From: Halosolutus amylolyticus
Lineage (GTDB): Archaea; Halobacteriota; Halobacteria; Halobacteriales; Natrialbaceae
Direction: 5' to 3'
Assembly (NCBI RefSeq): GCF_023566055.1
Contig: NZ_JALIQP010000002.1
Span: 930,001 to 994,000, forward strand
DNA length: 64,000 nt
Below the pieces are notes generated by a model, which saw only the letters and a list, made by a program, of their open reading frames with translations, was not told the DNA's origin and searched no databases. A program made the translations under genes and the position numbers. This document shows positions 16,073 to 25,545 of this stretch, piece by piece (the first letter of the stretch is position 1; each line of letters opens with the position of its first letter).

Positions 16073-17032
16073 ATGACGACGACGCTCGGAACGGCGAGCG
16101 CGGGGCCCGGCGAGATCGATACGGGCCGGCTCGAGGTCGGCGAGACGCGGGACGGCAGCCCGATCGGTCTCCCCGTCGCCGTGATCAACGGTGCGAAATC
16201 GGGCAAGACGCTCTACATGCAGGCCGCAAGCGACGGCGACGAACTCAACGGAGTCGGCGTTATCCAGCGCGTCGTGCCGCGACTCGATCCCGCCGAACTC
16301 TCGGGGACGATCCTGATCGTTGGCATCGTCAACTACCACGCGTTCCAGGTCGCCGAACACCGGAACCCGATCGACGACACGAAGATGAATCGGGCCTACC
16401 CGGGCAACGAGTCGGGAACCTCGAGCGAGCGGATCGCGGCGGCGACGTTCGACGTCGCGACGGGGGCCGACCTCGTGCTCGACCTCCACCAGGGATCGAC
16501 GAGCCGGATGATCGACGAGGTCCGGGTTCGCTGTGGCGGTCGCCACCGGCTCCACGGCGAGTGCCTCGAACTGGCGAAGGCCTTCGGCTGTGGCTACGTT
16601 CTCGACCAGAAGGGGCCGGACGGGCAACTCGCCAGGGCCGGCCCCGACGAGGGCGTCCCCACGGTCGATCCCGAACTGGGCGGCAGCGTCGGCTGGGACG
16701 AGGAGAGCATTCGGAAGGGCGTCGACGGCGTCTTCAACGTGCTCAGGTACTACGACTTCCTCGACGGAGAGACCGCCGTCACGACCCAGACCCGCGCCAG
16801 GGGGTTCGAGCAGTACGGAGCCCCCGCCGGCGGCCTCACGACGCTCGAGTCGGACCTCGGCTCCCGGGTCAGCGCCGGCGACGTGCTGTTCGAGGTGACG
16901 ACGCCGTTCGGCGAACCGAAAGCGGAAGTGACGGCCGACAGCAGCGGCATCCTCTGGCGAACGCGGCGGCTCCCGCAGGTCGCGACCGGGGAGTACGTCT
17001 GCTCCGTCGCCACCGACATCGACGAGTACTAA
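16073..17032 (+). CDS. Succinylglutamate desuccinylase/aspartoacylase family protein
   Basis: The 319-residue protein matches AstE/AspA zinc deacylases: LPVAVINGAKSGKTLYMQAA, TILIVGIVNYHAFQV, MNRAYPGNESGTSSERIA, and LVLDLHQGS with a His ligand. The first zinc motif, normally GxHGxE, reads SDGDELNG here, so the usual His is replaced by Asp while the Glu is kept. Members remove acyl groups from amino acids or related substrates. Its stop codon is one base before the threonine synthase start, so they are co-transcribed and probably translationally coupled; a link to amino-acid metabolism is plausible but not proven. Confidence 0.85.
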   Translation: MTTTLGTASAGPGEIDTGRLEVGETRDGSPIGLPVAVINGAKSGKTLYMQAASDGDELNGVGVIQRVVPRLDPAELSGTILIVGIVNYHAFQVAEHRNPIDDTKMNRAYPGNESGTSSERIAAATFDVATGADLVLDLHQGSTSRMIDEVRVRCGGRHRLHGECLELAKAFGCGYVLDQKGPDGQLARAGPDEGVPTVDPELGGSVGWDEESIRKGVDGVFNVLRYYDFLDGETAVTTQTRARGFEQYGAPAGGLTTLESDLGSRVSAGDVLFEVTTPFGEPKAEVTADSSGILWRTRRLPQVATGEYVCSVATDIDEY

Positions 17033-17033
17033 C

Positions 17034-18185
17034 ATGGCATCCGATCTCACCTGTCCCGACTGCGGTACGGTCTACGAGGCCGGCCCGGACGAACCGTGGC
17101 GCTGTGGCTGTGGCCACGCCCTCGAGTTCACCGAGCATCCGCTCCCGGAAGGCGAACCGCTCCCGCTCTCGCGACTCGACACCACCGACGGCCTGTGGAC
17201 GTTCTTCGAGTTCCTCCCGATCGAGCAACACGTCACCTTCTTCGAGGGCTTTACCCCGATGGTCGACGCCCCCGAGTGGAACGCCGACTTCAAACTCGAG
17301 TACGTCTTCCCGACGGGCTCGTTCAAGGACCGGGGCGCGACGACGACGCTCTCGCGGGCCGTCGAACTCGGCGTCGAGAAGGTCATCGAGGACTCCTCGG
17401 GCAACGCCGGAGCCGCGATCGCGACCTACGCGGCCCGCGCGGGCATCGACGCGGACATCTACGTGCCGGCGGACGTCAAGCAGTCGAAGCTGATGATGAT
17501 CCAGCGGGCCGACGCCCGTCCCGTCCGGATCGAGGGGAGTCGGCAGGACGTCACGGACGCCTGTATCGACGCCGTGGAGGGGGACGGCGAGGACGGGGAC
17601 GGCGACACCGACGACGTCCCCTGGCAGACCGGCGAGGGCTGGTACGCCAGCCACGCCTGGAATCCCGCCTTCTACGCCGGGACGATGACCTTCGCGTTCG
17701 AGGTCGCCGCCCAGCGCGGCTGGACCGTCCCCGACGCGCTCGTCCTCCCGATCGGCCACGGCACCCTCTTCCTCGGCGCGTACAGGGGCTTCTCCCTGCT
17801 GAACGAGGCCGGGATCGTCGACGGCATGCCCCGACTGCTCGGCGCGCAGGCCACCGGCTACGCGCCCATCGTCGACGCGCTCGGCGGCGACACCACCGAC
17901 GCCGAGGGCAACGGGACCACGATCGCCGACGGGATCAAGATCGCCGCGCCCGCCCGCGAGGACGAGATTCTCGACGCGATCGCCGCGACGAACGGCGACG
18001 CCATCGCGGTCGGCCCGGACCCGATGGAGACCGCGCTCGATCGGCTCCACCGCGGCGGGTTCTACGTCGAACCGACCTGTGCGGCCGCGCCGGCCGCGTT
18101 GCGCCAGTACCGCGAGCGGGGAACGATCGGCGAGGACGAGGACGTCGTGGTTCCCCTGACCGGGACCGGACTGAAAACCCTTTGA
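17034..18185 (+). CDS. thrC: Threonine synthase-type PLP enzyme
   Basis: A 383-residue fold-type II PLP enzyme. It opens with a zinc ribbon (CPDCGTVYEAG, CGCGHALEF). The PLP lysine is in PTGSFKDRGATTT and the phosphate/carboxylate loop in EDSSGNAGAAIATYAAR. The C-terminal part has the GGFYVEPTCAAAPAAL signature. Threonine synthase converts O-phosphohomoserine to threonine; close homologues can act on other substrates, so exact specificity is inferred. An acidic insert EGDGEDGDGDTDD near residue 182 is probably a halophilic surface loop. One base separates it from the upstream gene. Confidence 0.85.
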   Translation: MASDLTCPDCGTVYEAGPDEPWRCGCGHALEFTEHPLPEGEPLPLSRLDTTDGLWTFFEFLPIEQHVTFFEGFTPMVDAPEWNADFKLEYVFPTGSFKDRGATTTLSRAVELGVEKVIEDSSGNAGAAIATYAARAGIDADIYVPADVKQSKLMMIQRADARPVRIEGSRQDVTDACIDAVEGDGEDGDGDTDDVPWQTGEGWYASHAWNPAFYAGTMTFAFEVAAQRGWTVPDALVLPIGHGTLFLGAYRGFSLLNEAGIVDGMPRLLGAQATGYAPIVDALGGDTTDAEGNGTTIADGIKIAAPAREDEILDAIAATNGDAIAVGPDPMETALDRLHRGGFYVEPTCAAAPAALRQYRERGTIGEDEDVVVPLTGTGLKTL

Positions 18186-18211
18186 TGGCTGGAGCCCCGA
18201 TCCCTCGATAG

Positions 18212-18748
18212 ATGGTCAGCCGACCGCCAGCGTTCTGTCCCGACTGTGGCGACTCCCTCGAGACGATTTCGTTCGACGGTCGCGAGCGCGAACGGTGTCC
18301 CGACTGCGAGCGGATCGTCTGGCACAACCCGGTTCCGTGCGCCGTGGTCGCCGTCGTCGATCGGACGGCCCCCGACCCCGCGGTGCTCTGCGTCGAACGC
18401 GGGGTGCCACCGGGGGTGGGAGAGTGGACGCTCCCCGGCGGCCACATGGAAGTCGGCGAGGAACCCGAGACGGCCGCGGCCCGCGAACTGGCGGAGGAGA
18501 CCGGCGTCACGGTCGATCCCGACGCGCTCGACATCCTCGACGCGACGACGGTGGCCCCGCGGGACGGCAAACACGTCGTCACGATCCACTACGTCGTCGA
18601 TCGCGCGGCGACCGACGGCGAGGTGATCGCGGGGAGCGACGCGAGCGCGGCGCGGTTCTGGTCGCCCGCGGACTTCGAGGCCGCGAACGGGACGTTCCGA
18701 CCGGTCCACGAGGAGCGGTTCCGGGACGCCGCGGCGTGGTTCGAGTAG
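18212..18748 (+). CDS. Zinc-ribbon Nudix hydrolase
   Basis: The 178-residue protein has an N-terminal zinc ribbon (CPDCGDSLETI and CPDCERIV) and a Nudix domain. The Nudix box runs GGHMEVGEEPETAAARELAE and continues ETG, matching GX5EX7REUXEEXGU. The combination resembles NudC-like NADH pyrophosphatases and related ADP-ribose hydrolases. A nucleotide-diphosphate substrate is likely. It follows thrC by 26 bases and precedes udk by 68 bases, all in the same direction. Confidence 0.9.
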   Translation: MVSRPPAFCPDCGDSLETISFDGRERERCPDCERIVWHNPVPCAVVAVVDRTAPDPAVLCVERGVPPGVGEWTLPGGHMEVGEEPETAAARELAEETGVTVDPDALDILDATTVAPRDGKHVVTIHYVVDRAATDGEVIAGSDASAARFWSPADFEAANGTFRPVHEERFRDAAAWFE

Positions 18749-18816
18749 GCGGCGGCCACTCGGCGGAGCGACGCGAGATCACGGGATTCATTACTGGCCC
18801 GGGCCAGGTGCGGACG

Positions 18817-19491
18817 ATGAAAATACCGTCGTTCGCCATCGGGATCGCCGGTGGCACGGGAGCCGGGAAGACGACGGTCTCACGCACGGTCGCCGAGACC
18901 GTCGGCGAGGCCGTCACGCGGATCCCCCTCGACAACTACTACGAGGACCTCTCCCATCTCACGTTCGAGGAACGGGAGGCGGTCAACTACGATCACCCGT
19001 CCGCGTTCGAGTGGGAACTGCTGCGGGACCAACTCAACGCCCTGCTGACGGGCCAGCCGATCGAGATGCCACAGTACGATTTCGAGGTACACAACCGCGC
19101 GGACGAGCGCGTTACTGTCGAACCCTCGGACGTGATCGTCCTCGAGGGGATTCTCGCCCTGCACGACGAGGCGATCCGCGACATGCTCGATCTGCGGGTG
19201 TACGTGATGACCGACGCGGACGTCCGCATCCTGCGCCGGATCGAGCGCGACGTCATCGAGCGCGACCGCGACCTCGAGGGCGTCATGGACCAGTACCTCG
19301 AGACGGTCAAGCCGATGCACGAGAAGTTCGTCGCGCCGACGAAGAAACACGCGGACGTGATCATCCCCGAAGGAGCCAACCGGATGGCGATCGACCTCCT
19401 GACCGAGAAAGTGGAGGCCGAACTCTCCGACGGGCCGACGCGGGACGATCCCGATCGGGAACTGACGTTCGACGGCCCGACGACGGACTGA
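18817..19491 (+). CDS. udk: Uridine kinase / phosphoribulokinase-family kinase
   Basis: The 224-residue protein has a P-loop GIAGGTGAGKTTVSRT, the uridine-binding region RIPLDNYYEDL and YDHPSAFEWELL, then EGILALHDEAIRDMLDLRVYV and RRIERDVIERDRDLE. This is the uridine kinase pattern: phosphorylation of uridine and cytidine with GTP or ATP in pyrimidine salvage. The C-terminus is an acidic extension. Its TGA stop codon is the first part of the palindromic element at 19491 (TGATACGG). Confidence 0.92.
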   Translation: MKIPSFAIGIAGGTGAGKTTVSRTVAETVGEAVTRIPLDNYYEDLSHLTFEEREAVNYDHPSAFEWELLRDQLNALLTGQPIEMPQYDFEVHNRADERVTVEPSDVIVLEGILALHDEAIRDMLDLRVYVMTDADVRILRRIERDVIERDRDLEGVMDQYLETVKPMHEKFVAPTKKHADVIIPEGANRMAIDLLTEKVEAELSDGPTRDDPDRELTFDGPTTD

Positions 19492-19572
19492 TACGGATTG
19501 CTGTACCGATGTACCGGCGCAACCGCCGCCCGGATCGCGGTTGCGCCGGAACTGACGTACAGTAAACCGTAT
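19491..19572. repeat. Dispersed palindromic element (copy at the udk stop codon)
   Basis: An 82-bp imperfect palindrome. The termini ATACGGATTGCTGTAC and GTACAGTAAACCGTAT pair at 14 of 16 positions. The inner arms CCGGCGCAACCGC and GCGGTTGCGCCGG are perfectly complementary over 13 bases. The udk stop codon TGA shares its last base with the element start. It is 80/82 identical to the reverse complement of the copy at 40786. Confidence 0.93.
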
Positions 19573-19692
19573 GAAATGGGGGTCGGCCGATCGGAACCCC
19601 CGTCAGGAGTTTCACGACCGGAACCGCTCGTGGCAGTTTCTCGATCGGAACACCCTCGCTGGAGTTATGTCGCTACTCGATACATTCGGTGT

Positions 19693-20007
19693 ATGGACAT
19701 CGTCACGACCGAGACGATCCCCAACCGCGAGATCGTTGAGACGCTCGGTATCGCCCGCGGAAACACCGTCGAAGCGCGGAACGTCGGGCGGGACATCACC
19801 CAGAGCATCCGGAATCTCGCGGGCGGCGAACTGAAGGCCTACTCCGAACTGCTCACGAAAGCCCGCAACGAGGCGATCTCGCGGATGAAAGCCGATGCCG
19901 AGGAACTGGGCGCGGACGCCGTCGTCAACGTCCGCCTTGAGACCTCCGCGGTCACCGACGGCGGGTCCGAAGTGATCGCGTACGGGACCGCCGTCAGACT
20001 CGAGTGA
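19693..20007 (+). CDS. YbjQ/UPF0145 family protein (DUF74)
   Basis: The 104-residue protein begins MDIVTTETIPNREIVETLGI and continues with GNTVEARNVGRDITQSIRNL and GELKAYSELLTKARNEAI, the standard YbjQ pattern. The family forms pentameric rings; its function is unknown. Length is typical. ATG 19693 is favoured by the family start, although the frame extends upstream into the palindromic element. Confidence 0.92.
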   Translation: MDIVTTETIPNREIVETLGIARGNTVEARNVGRDITQSIRNLAGGELKAYSELLTKARNEAISRMKADAEELGADAVVNVRLETSAVTDGGSEVIAYGTAVRLE

Positions 20008-20068
20008 CGCGCCGCCACGACGGCTGTCCAGAACGCCACGACCGATCGGCGACGAAACCCGACATTCC

Positions 20069-20075
20069 TTTACTT
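20069..20075 (+). promoter_or_regulatory. TATA-like box of argS
   Basis: TTTACTT lies 22-28 bases before the ATG at 20097, as expected for a leaderless transcript. Confidence 0.45.
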
Positions 20076-20096
20076 GCCCCCTGAATACGGGCGGGT

Positions 20097-21893
20097 ATGT
20101 TTCGTGCCCTACGCGCCGAGGTCGAGGCTGCCCTCGAAACGGCGCTCGCCGATCGCGACTTCCCGACGGACGATCTCGGGATCGAAGAACCGCCGGACGA
20201 CGTCGAGAGCGTGCTCGCCTCGAGCGTGGCCTTCCGACTGGCGGGCGAGGCCGGTGCCCCGCCGCCACAGGTCGCCGAAGAGATCGCCGACGCGATCGAC
20301 GTCGACGACCTGACCTACGTCTCCGAGGTGGGGACCCAGGGGCCGTACCTCAACTTCCTCCCGAGCGACGCCTACCTCGCGGAGACCCTCGAGACCGCCA
20401 CGGGAGACGAGTACGGCGCCCTCGAGGACCGCGAGGAGTCGGTCGTCGTCGAACACACCAGCGCCAACCCGACGGGGCCGGTCCACGTCGGGCGCGCACG
20501 GAACCCGATCATCGGCGACGCGGTCGGCAACCTGCTCGACTACGCCGGCTACGACGTCGATCGGCACTACTACGTCAACGACGCCGGCCGCCAGGTCGCG
20601 ACGTTCACCTGGGCCTACGAGACCTTCGACGAGGACGATCTGGAAGAAGACCCGGAACGCGATCGGATCGAGTACGACCTCGTGCGCTACTACCGGAAGG
20701 GCAACGCGTTCCTCGAGAACGCCGACGACGACGCGGTCGCCGAGGCCGAGGCCGAAATCGAGGCGATCATGCAGGGCCTGGAGGACGGCGACGAGGAGAC
20801 CTACGAGCGGATCAGCGAGGTCGTCGACCAGGTCCTCTCCGGGATGAAGGCGTGTCTCGGACGCCTCCCCGCCGAGTTCGACGAGTTCGTCAAAGAGACC
20901 CGGTTCATGTTCGACGGCTCGACGGACGATCTCGTCGATCGACTCCAGGAGCTAGACGAGGCCGTCTACGAGGAGGACGCCTGGCAACTCGACCTCGAGG
21001 AGCACGGCATCGACAAGAAGATGGTGTTCCTGCGCGCGGACGGCACCACCCTCTACACGACCCGCGACCTCGCCCACCACGAGTGGAAGTTCGAGAACTA
21101 CGACCGCGCCGTGACCGTCCTCGGCGAAGACCACAAGCTGCAGGCCGACCAGCTCCGGCAGACACTCGACCTGCTCGGCAACGACGTTGACCAGCTGGAG
21201 AACGTCATCTTCTCGTGGGTCAACCTCCCCGGCGGACTCGGGATGTCCACTCGCGAGGGCACCGGCGTCGACCTCGACGACCTGCTCGACGAGGCGATCG
21301 ATCGCGCCCGCCAGGAGGTCGAAGACCGACTGGACGATCGCATCCGCGACGACGAACTCGACGAGGACGACATCGAGCGGATCGCCCACCAGGTCGGGAT
21401 CGGCGCCGTCCGCTACGACATCGTCTCGAAGCAGCCGACGAAAGCGATCACCTTCGAGTGGGACCAGGCGCTCGACTTCGAGGCCCAGTCCGCACCGTAC
21501 GTCCAGTACGTCCACGCCCGCTGTTGCGGGATCCTCGAAGAAGCCGGACTCGACCCCGCCTCGGATCTCGCGACACAGGCGGGGATCGACCTCGAGGCAG
21601 CGGCCGACGCGAACCTGCTCGACGCGCCCGAAGAGCGGGACCTGCTCGAGACGATCGCCCGATTCCCCGCCGCCGTTGAGGAGGCCGCAGACGACCTCGA
21701 ACCCCACCAGATCGCGACCTACACCCGCGAGTTCGCGGACCGCTTCAACGCCTTCTACCGCGAGTGTCCGGTGCTCGCCGACGACGTCGACCCCGACGTC
21801 CGGGACGCGCGACTCGCGCTGGTGGCCGCCTCGAAACACACCGTCGCGAACGCGCTGTCGATCCTCGGCGTGGAAGCGCCGCGATCGATGTAG
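20097..21893 (+). CDS. argS: Arginyl-tRNA synthetase
   Basis: A 598-residue class I synthetase. Features in order: the N-terminal Add1 domain of ArgRS ([20 protein letters not shown]), the [20 protein letters not shown] block containing the HIGH-type motif HVGR, the [19 protein letters not shown] region, [12 protein letters not shown] in place of KMSKS, and a C-terminal DALR anticodon-binding domain ending [18 protein letters not shown]. It charges tRNA-Arg with arginine. Length is usual for archaeal ArgRS. Confidence 0.96.
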   Translation: MFRALRAEVEAALETALADRDFPTDDLGIEEPPDDVESVLASSVAFRLAGEAGAPPPQVAEEIADAIDVDDLTYVSEVGTQGPYLNFLPSDAYLAETLETATGDEYGALEDREESVVVEHTSANPTGPVHVGRARNPIIGDAVGNLLDYAGYDVDRHYYVNDAGRQVATFTWAYETFDEDDLEEDPERDRIEYDLVRYYRKGNAFLENADDDAVAEAEAEIEAIMQGLEDGDEETYERISEVVDQVLSGMKACLGRLPAEFDEFVKETRFMFDGSTDDLVDRLQELDEAVYEEDAWQLDLEEHGIDKKMVFLRADGTTLYTTRDLAHHEWKFENYDRAVTVLGEDHKLQADQLRQTLDLLGNDVDQLENVIFSWVNLPGGLGMSTREGTGVDLDDLLDEAIDRARQEVEDRLDDRIRDDELDEDDIERIAHQVGIGAVRYDIVSKQPTKAITFEWDQALDFEAQSAPYVQYVHARCCGILEEAGLDPASDLATQAGIDLEAAADANLLDAPEERDLLETIARFPAAVEEAADDLEPHQIATYTREFADRFNAFYRECPVLADDVDPDVRDARLALVAASKHTVANALSILGVEAPRSM

Positions 21894-22043
21894 GCCGACG
21901 TCGTAGCACCGCGACCGAGGTGACGATTCCGCTGACTGTCCTTCCGGCCAACCGTATCCGCGTGAAAACAGAGGCCGCTATCGGGGACCACCGTCCGACG
22001 AACCCACGTGGGAGTCGGGCCGCTGGCGAGACGCAGCGCCGGG

Positions 22044-22610
22044 CTACTCGACCGTCTCGCGGACCAGATCGAGGAACTCCTCGTCGGTCAACTCGTCGTT
22101 CATGTACTTGTAGATCCACACGGGGCGGACGGAGAACGACAGCACGCGGCCGTTCTCCTCGTCGTTGATCGTGTACTCGATGGTGTCGATCTCCTGTTTG
22201 AGTTCGGCGATGTCGTACGTCGGCCGCTCGAGGTCGCGGGCGAGGGACTCGAATTCCGCGTACAGCACGTCCTGGTCGGTCGTCGTCGTCGTGGCCTTGA
22301 CCCGAACCGTCGCGCCGTCGCGTTCGACCCGATCGATGCTCACCACGTCGCTGTCGACGGAGAGGTCCGGGGCGTCGAACCCGGGGACGTCGTCGTACTT
22401 CTCGTCGTCACCGTCGCCGTCGTTTCCGTCACCAGTGTCGTTGTCGTCACCGTCACTGTTGTCGTCGCCGGACCCGTCGTCCGTGCCGTCGCTGTCCTCG
22501 AGCCCGTCCTCGGGATCCGTGGAATCGTCGTCGGTCTCGGACCCGAAACAGCCGGCCAGCGCGGTTGTGAGGGCGGCACCACTGCCGATGAGGAGTCTTC
22601 GTCGCTCCAT
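22044..22610 (-). CDS. Secreted lipoprotein with an acidic linker
   Basis: A 188-residue protein with a short twin-Arg-like start (MERRRLLIGSGAALTTALAGC) and a lipobox LAGC, so it is probably exported by Tat and lipid-anchored at Cys21. Residues about 25-70 are an Asp/Gly/Thr-rich linker typical of haloarchaeal surface lipoproteins. The remaining globular part (VRVKATTTTTDQDVLYAEFE, WIYKYMNDELTDEEFLDLVR) is not recognised with certainty. An A/T-rich palindrome GATTAGTAATC at 22637 is in promoter position. Confidence 0.8.
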   Translation of the reverse strand: MERRRLLIGSGAALTTALAGCFGSETDDDSTDPEDGLEDSDGTDDGSGDDNSDGDDNDTGDGNDGDGDDEKYDDVPGFDAPDLSVDSDVVSIDRVERDGATVRVKATTTTTDQDVLYAEFESLARDLERPTYDIAELKQEIDTIEYTINDEENGRVLSFSVRPVWIYKYMNDELTDEEFLDLVRETVE

Positions 22611-22945
22611 GCGCGAGGCATTGGTCGACTCCGTGATTAGTAATCAGTTCGTACCCGTTCTCGCACGGGACGCTCCAGATCGAGTGACTCTTTCGATTCG
22701 TGAAATCGGCCACATAGCCCGTCTCTGTCCGGAAAACCCCCATTTCGAGGACGAGGGCGCATTCCGGGGAGTCAGGCGATCGTGAGTGTCCGGTCCGGGT
22801 GGTAGTCACCGCGTTCGACCCGCGGGCCCGTCGCCCGGCGTCACGCGGTGGTTCCAGACGTGACCTACCGTCGGGGTAGGGAACGACGAACCCGTCGACC
22901 GCCGGTGCGGGAGCCGTCGCACGCGAATCGAACGACGGTACGTGG
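22611..22945. other. Intergenic region without a recognised gene
   Basis: These 335 bases lie upstream of the lipoprotein gene and downstream of the MinD-like gene. They include the likely lipoprotein promoter (GATTAGTAATC, 22637-22647). Open frames present have unnatural compositions. Confidence 0.5.
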
Positions 22946-23842
22946 TCAGGGGTCCGTCTCGGCTTCCGTGATCGCGCTCGAGACGTCGTCCTGTGCGGCC
23001 TCGCGGCCCTCCGATCCCTCGTCGGGCGTACGGTCGATCACGGACGCGTCCGCCCCCCCGCTCGAGCCGTCGGCGGCCCGACTGCCGCCGTCGCCAGTCG
23101 TGTCGCGACCGCTCGGCGGTCGATCGGGGACGTCGATACCCGAGAGATCGGCCGCGAGCCGGCGGTAGGCTACGGCGGCAGGGCCGTCGGGTTCGTAGAC
23201 GACCAGGGGCGTCCCGGCGTAGACGCTCTCGCGGGCCGACGGATCGTCCGGGATCGTCCCCAGCAGGGGAACGTCGAGACGGGCGGCGATCTCCTCGTAG
23301 GAGACGTCGCTGTCCGGCCGGGTCCGCGTGATGACGAGGCCGGCGATCTCGCCACCGGACCGATCGGTCAACTCGAGGGTCTTCTTCGAGTCGTGGACGG
23401 CCGCGGGTTCGGGCGTCGAGACGAGCAGGACGGCATCGGCCAGCCCGAGCGGGAGGACGGTCTCGTGGCTGACGCCGGCACCGACGTCGAGAAAGACGTA
23501 GTCGAACGACGATCGAAGCTCCGAGACGACGTCGCGAAGACCTTCGGGGGAGGTTTCGGCGTAGTCGTCGAGATCCGTACCGCTGGGAACGGCGACGATA
23601 TTCTCAGCCAACCGATAGGTCGCGTCGTCGATCGATGCGTCGCCAGCCAGCACGTCGTGTAGCGTCGTCGCGCCGGGAGAGAGGCTGACGAATCCGGCGA
23701 GGTTCGCCATCCCCAGGTCGGCGTCGACGATCGCGACGCGCTTGCCCGCCTGTGCGAGCGCCGTCCCGAGGTTAACCGTGGTCGTCGTCTTGCCGACGCC
23801 GCCTTTCCCGCTCGCGATAGCATATACCGTCTCCTGAGACAT
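22946..23842 (-). CDS. MinD/ParA-family ATPase
   Basis: The 298-residue protein has the deviant Walker A ASGKGGVGKTTTTVNLGTAL near residue 10, switch I region VDADLGMANLAGF, and switch II DYVFLDVGAGV where the usual Asp-x-Gly-x-Gly is present. MinD/ParA ATPases position cell machinery (division site, chemotaxis arrays, archaella) at membranes. The C-terminal 60 residues are a Gly/Ser/Asp-rich tail without an obvious amphipathic membrane helix. ATG 23842 is chosen because it directly precedes the ATPase domain; an upstream start at 23869 is possible. It is divergent from aRF1. Confidence 0.88.
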   Translation of the reverse strand: MSQETVYAIASGKGGVGKTTTTVNLGTALAQAGKRVAIVDADLGMANLAGFVSLSPGATTLHDVLAGDASIDDATYRLAENIVAVPSGTDLDDYAETSPEGLRDVVSELRSSFDYVFLDVGAGVSHETVLPLGLADAVLLVSTPEPAAVHDSKKTLELTDRSGGEIAGLVITRTRPDSDVSYEEIAARLDVPLLGTIPDDPSARESVYAGTPLVVYEPDGPAAVAYRRLAADLSGIDVPDRPPSGRDTTGDGGSRAADGSSGGADASVIDRTPDEGSEGREAAQDDVSSAITEAETDP

Positions 23843-24020
23843 ACTCGAGTACTGTCCGGACAGTTGCACGGCAGCACCTTAAATCGTGACCACACTCCGG
23901 CCGGGCGATCCGGTGTCATATCCCATACAATTTCCGGGTCGTCGGCACCGTCTCGCCACCGCGCTCGCCGGCGACGAACGGGTCGACTCACGATGACAGG
24001 GAACACGGTGTGTCAAAGGA

Positions 24021-24028
24021 TACTTACA
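24021..24028 (+). promoter_or_regulatory. TATA-like box of the aRF1 gene
   Basis: TACTTACA lies 24-31 bases before ATG 24052, supporting that start over the upstream in-frame ATG at 24010, which would lie ahead of the box. Confidence 0.5.
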
Positions 24029-24051
24029 CGCAGCACTGTTTTGTACGGCCA

Positions 24052-25311
24052 ATGAGCCAGGAGGGCGAGCAGGAGCAATCCGACCGGAAAAAATACGAGT
24101 TCCGGAAGGTTATCGAGGATCTCAAGGACTACGACGGTTCCGGTACGCAGCTCGTGACGATCTACGTTCCCGACGACAGACAGATCAGCGACGTCGTCAC
24201 CCACGTCACTCAGGAACACAGCGAAGCGGCCAACATCAAATCCAAGCAGACCCGAACGGCCGTCCAGGACGCGTTGACGAGCATCAAGGATCGGCTCCGG
24301 TACTACGACACCTACCCGCCGGAGAACGGACTGGTGCTGTTTTCGGGTGCCGTCGACACCAGCGGCGGCCGCACCGAGATGGTCACCAGAGTCCTCGAGA
24401 GTCCGCCCCAGCCCGTCGAATCGTTCCGCTATCACTGCGACTCGGACTTCCTGACCGAGCCCTTAGAGGAGATGCTCGCCGACAAGGGGCTGTACGGCCT
24501 GATCGTCCTCGATCGGCGCGAGGCCAACGTCGGCTGGCTGAAAGGGAAACGCATCGAGCCCGTCAAGTCCGCGTCCTCGCTCGTCCCCGGCAAGCAGCGC
24601 AAAGGTGGCCAGTCCGCACAGCGGTTCGCCCGCCTGCGCCTCGAGGCGATCGACAACTTCTACCAGGAGGTCGCGGGGATGGCGAACGACCTGTTCGTCC
24701 CCAAGCGTCACGAACTCGACGGCATCCTCGTCGGCGGACCCTCGCCCACCAAGGACGAGTTCCTCGACGGCGACTACCTCCACCACGAGATCCAGGACAA
24801 CGTCATCGGGAAGTTCGACGTCGCCTACACCGACGAGTCCGGCCTGAAAGACCTCGTCGACAACGCCGAGGACGCGTTGGCCGACGCCGAGGTGATGAAG
24901 GACAAACAGCAGATGGAGGAGTTCTTCAAGGAACTCAACGCCGGCGACCTCGCGACCTACGGGTTCGAACAGACCCGCAAGAACCTGATGATGGGTGCGG
25001 TCGACCGTCTGCTGATCAGCGAGGACCTCCGGAAGGACGTCGTCACCTACGAGTGTCCCGACTGCGGCAACACCGATCGCGAGGTGTTCGATCGCCGGAA
25101 GTCGACGCCCACTCACGAGTGTACCGAGTGTGGCACCGAGGTCGAGGCGACCGAGGACGATCGGGAGGACGCGATCGACCACCTCATCACGATCGCCGAA
25201 CAGCGCGGCACCGAGACCAAGTTCATCTCGACCGACTTCGAGAAGGGCGAACAGCTCTACAACGCGTTCGGCGGGTTCGCAGGCATTCTGCGGTACAGTA
25301 CCGGCGTCTAG
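24052..25311 (+). CDS. prf1: Peptide chain release factor aRF1
   Basis: The 419-residue protein has the eRF1/aRF1 architecture. The N-domain has the stop-codon-reading NIKS motif at residues 61-64. The M-domain has GGQ at residues 185-187 (QRKGGQSAQRFARLR), which triggers peptidyl-tRNA hydrolysis. The C-domain has a zinc-ribbon-like insert (CPDCGNTDREV, CTECGTEVE). It terminates translation at all three stop codons. Length is normal. Confidence 0.97.
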   Translation: MSQEGEQEQSDRKKYEFRKVIEDLKDYDGSGTQLVTIYVPDDRQISDVVTHVTQEHSEAANIKSKQTRTAVQDALTSIKDRLRYYDTYPPENGLVLFSGAVDTSGGRTEMVTRVLESPPQPVESFRYHCDSDFLTEPLEEMLADKGLYGLIVLDRREANVGWLKGKRIEPVKSASSLVPGKQRKGGQSAQRFARLRLEAIDNFYQEVAGMANDLFVPKRHELDGILVGGPSPTKDEFLDGDYLHHEIQDNVIGKFDVAYTDESGLKDLVDNAEDALADAEVMKDKQQMEEFFKELNAGDLATYGFEQTRKNLMMGAVDRLLISEDLRKDVVTYECPDCGNTDREVFDRRKSTPTHECTECGTEVEATEDDREDAIDHLITIAEQRGTETKFISTDFEKGEQLYNAFGGFAGILRYSTGV

Positions 25312-25545
25312 ACGGTCCCGTAGGAGAGAGACGGGTGCCAACGGGCGACGGTGGGACCATCCACGCCAGCGCGATCGGACCGCGACGGCGACGGCGGATC
25401 GGGCGAGACGCCGCCCTCGCGTCCCGGGTTCAGGAGGTAGTACGAACCGGTGATATGTTCCGCCGATCGGCCGCTGATCGTCGCGAGCGGTCGGCTGGCC
25501 GCCGAACTTTTATTCGAGCAGGGATAGTGTAGGGAAGTAGTTTCG

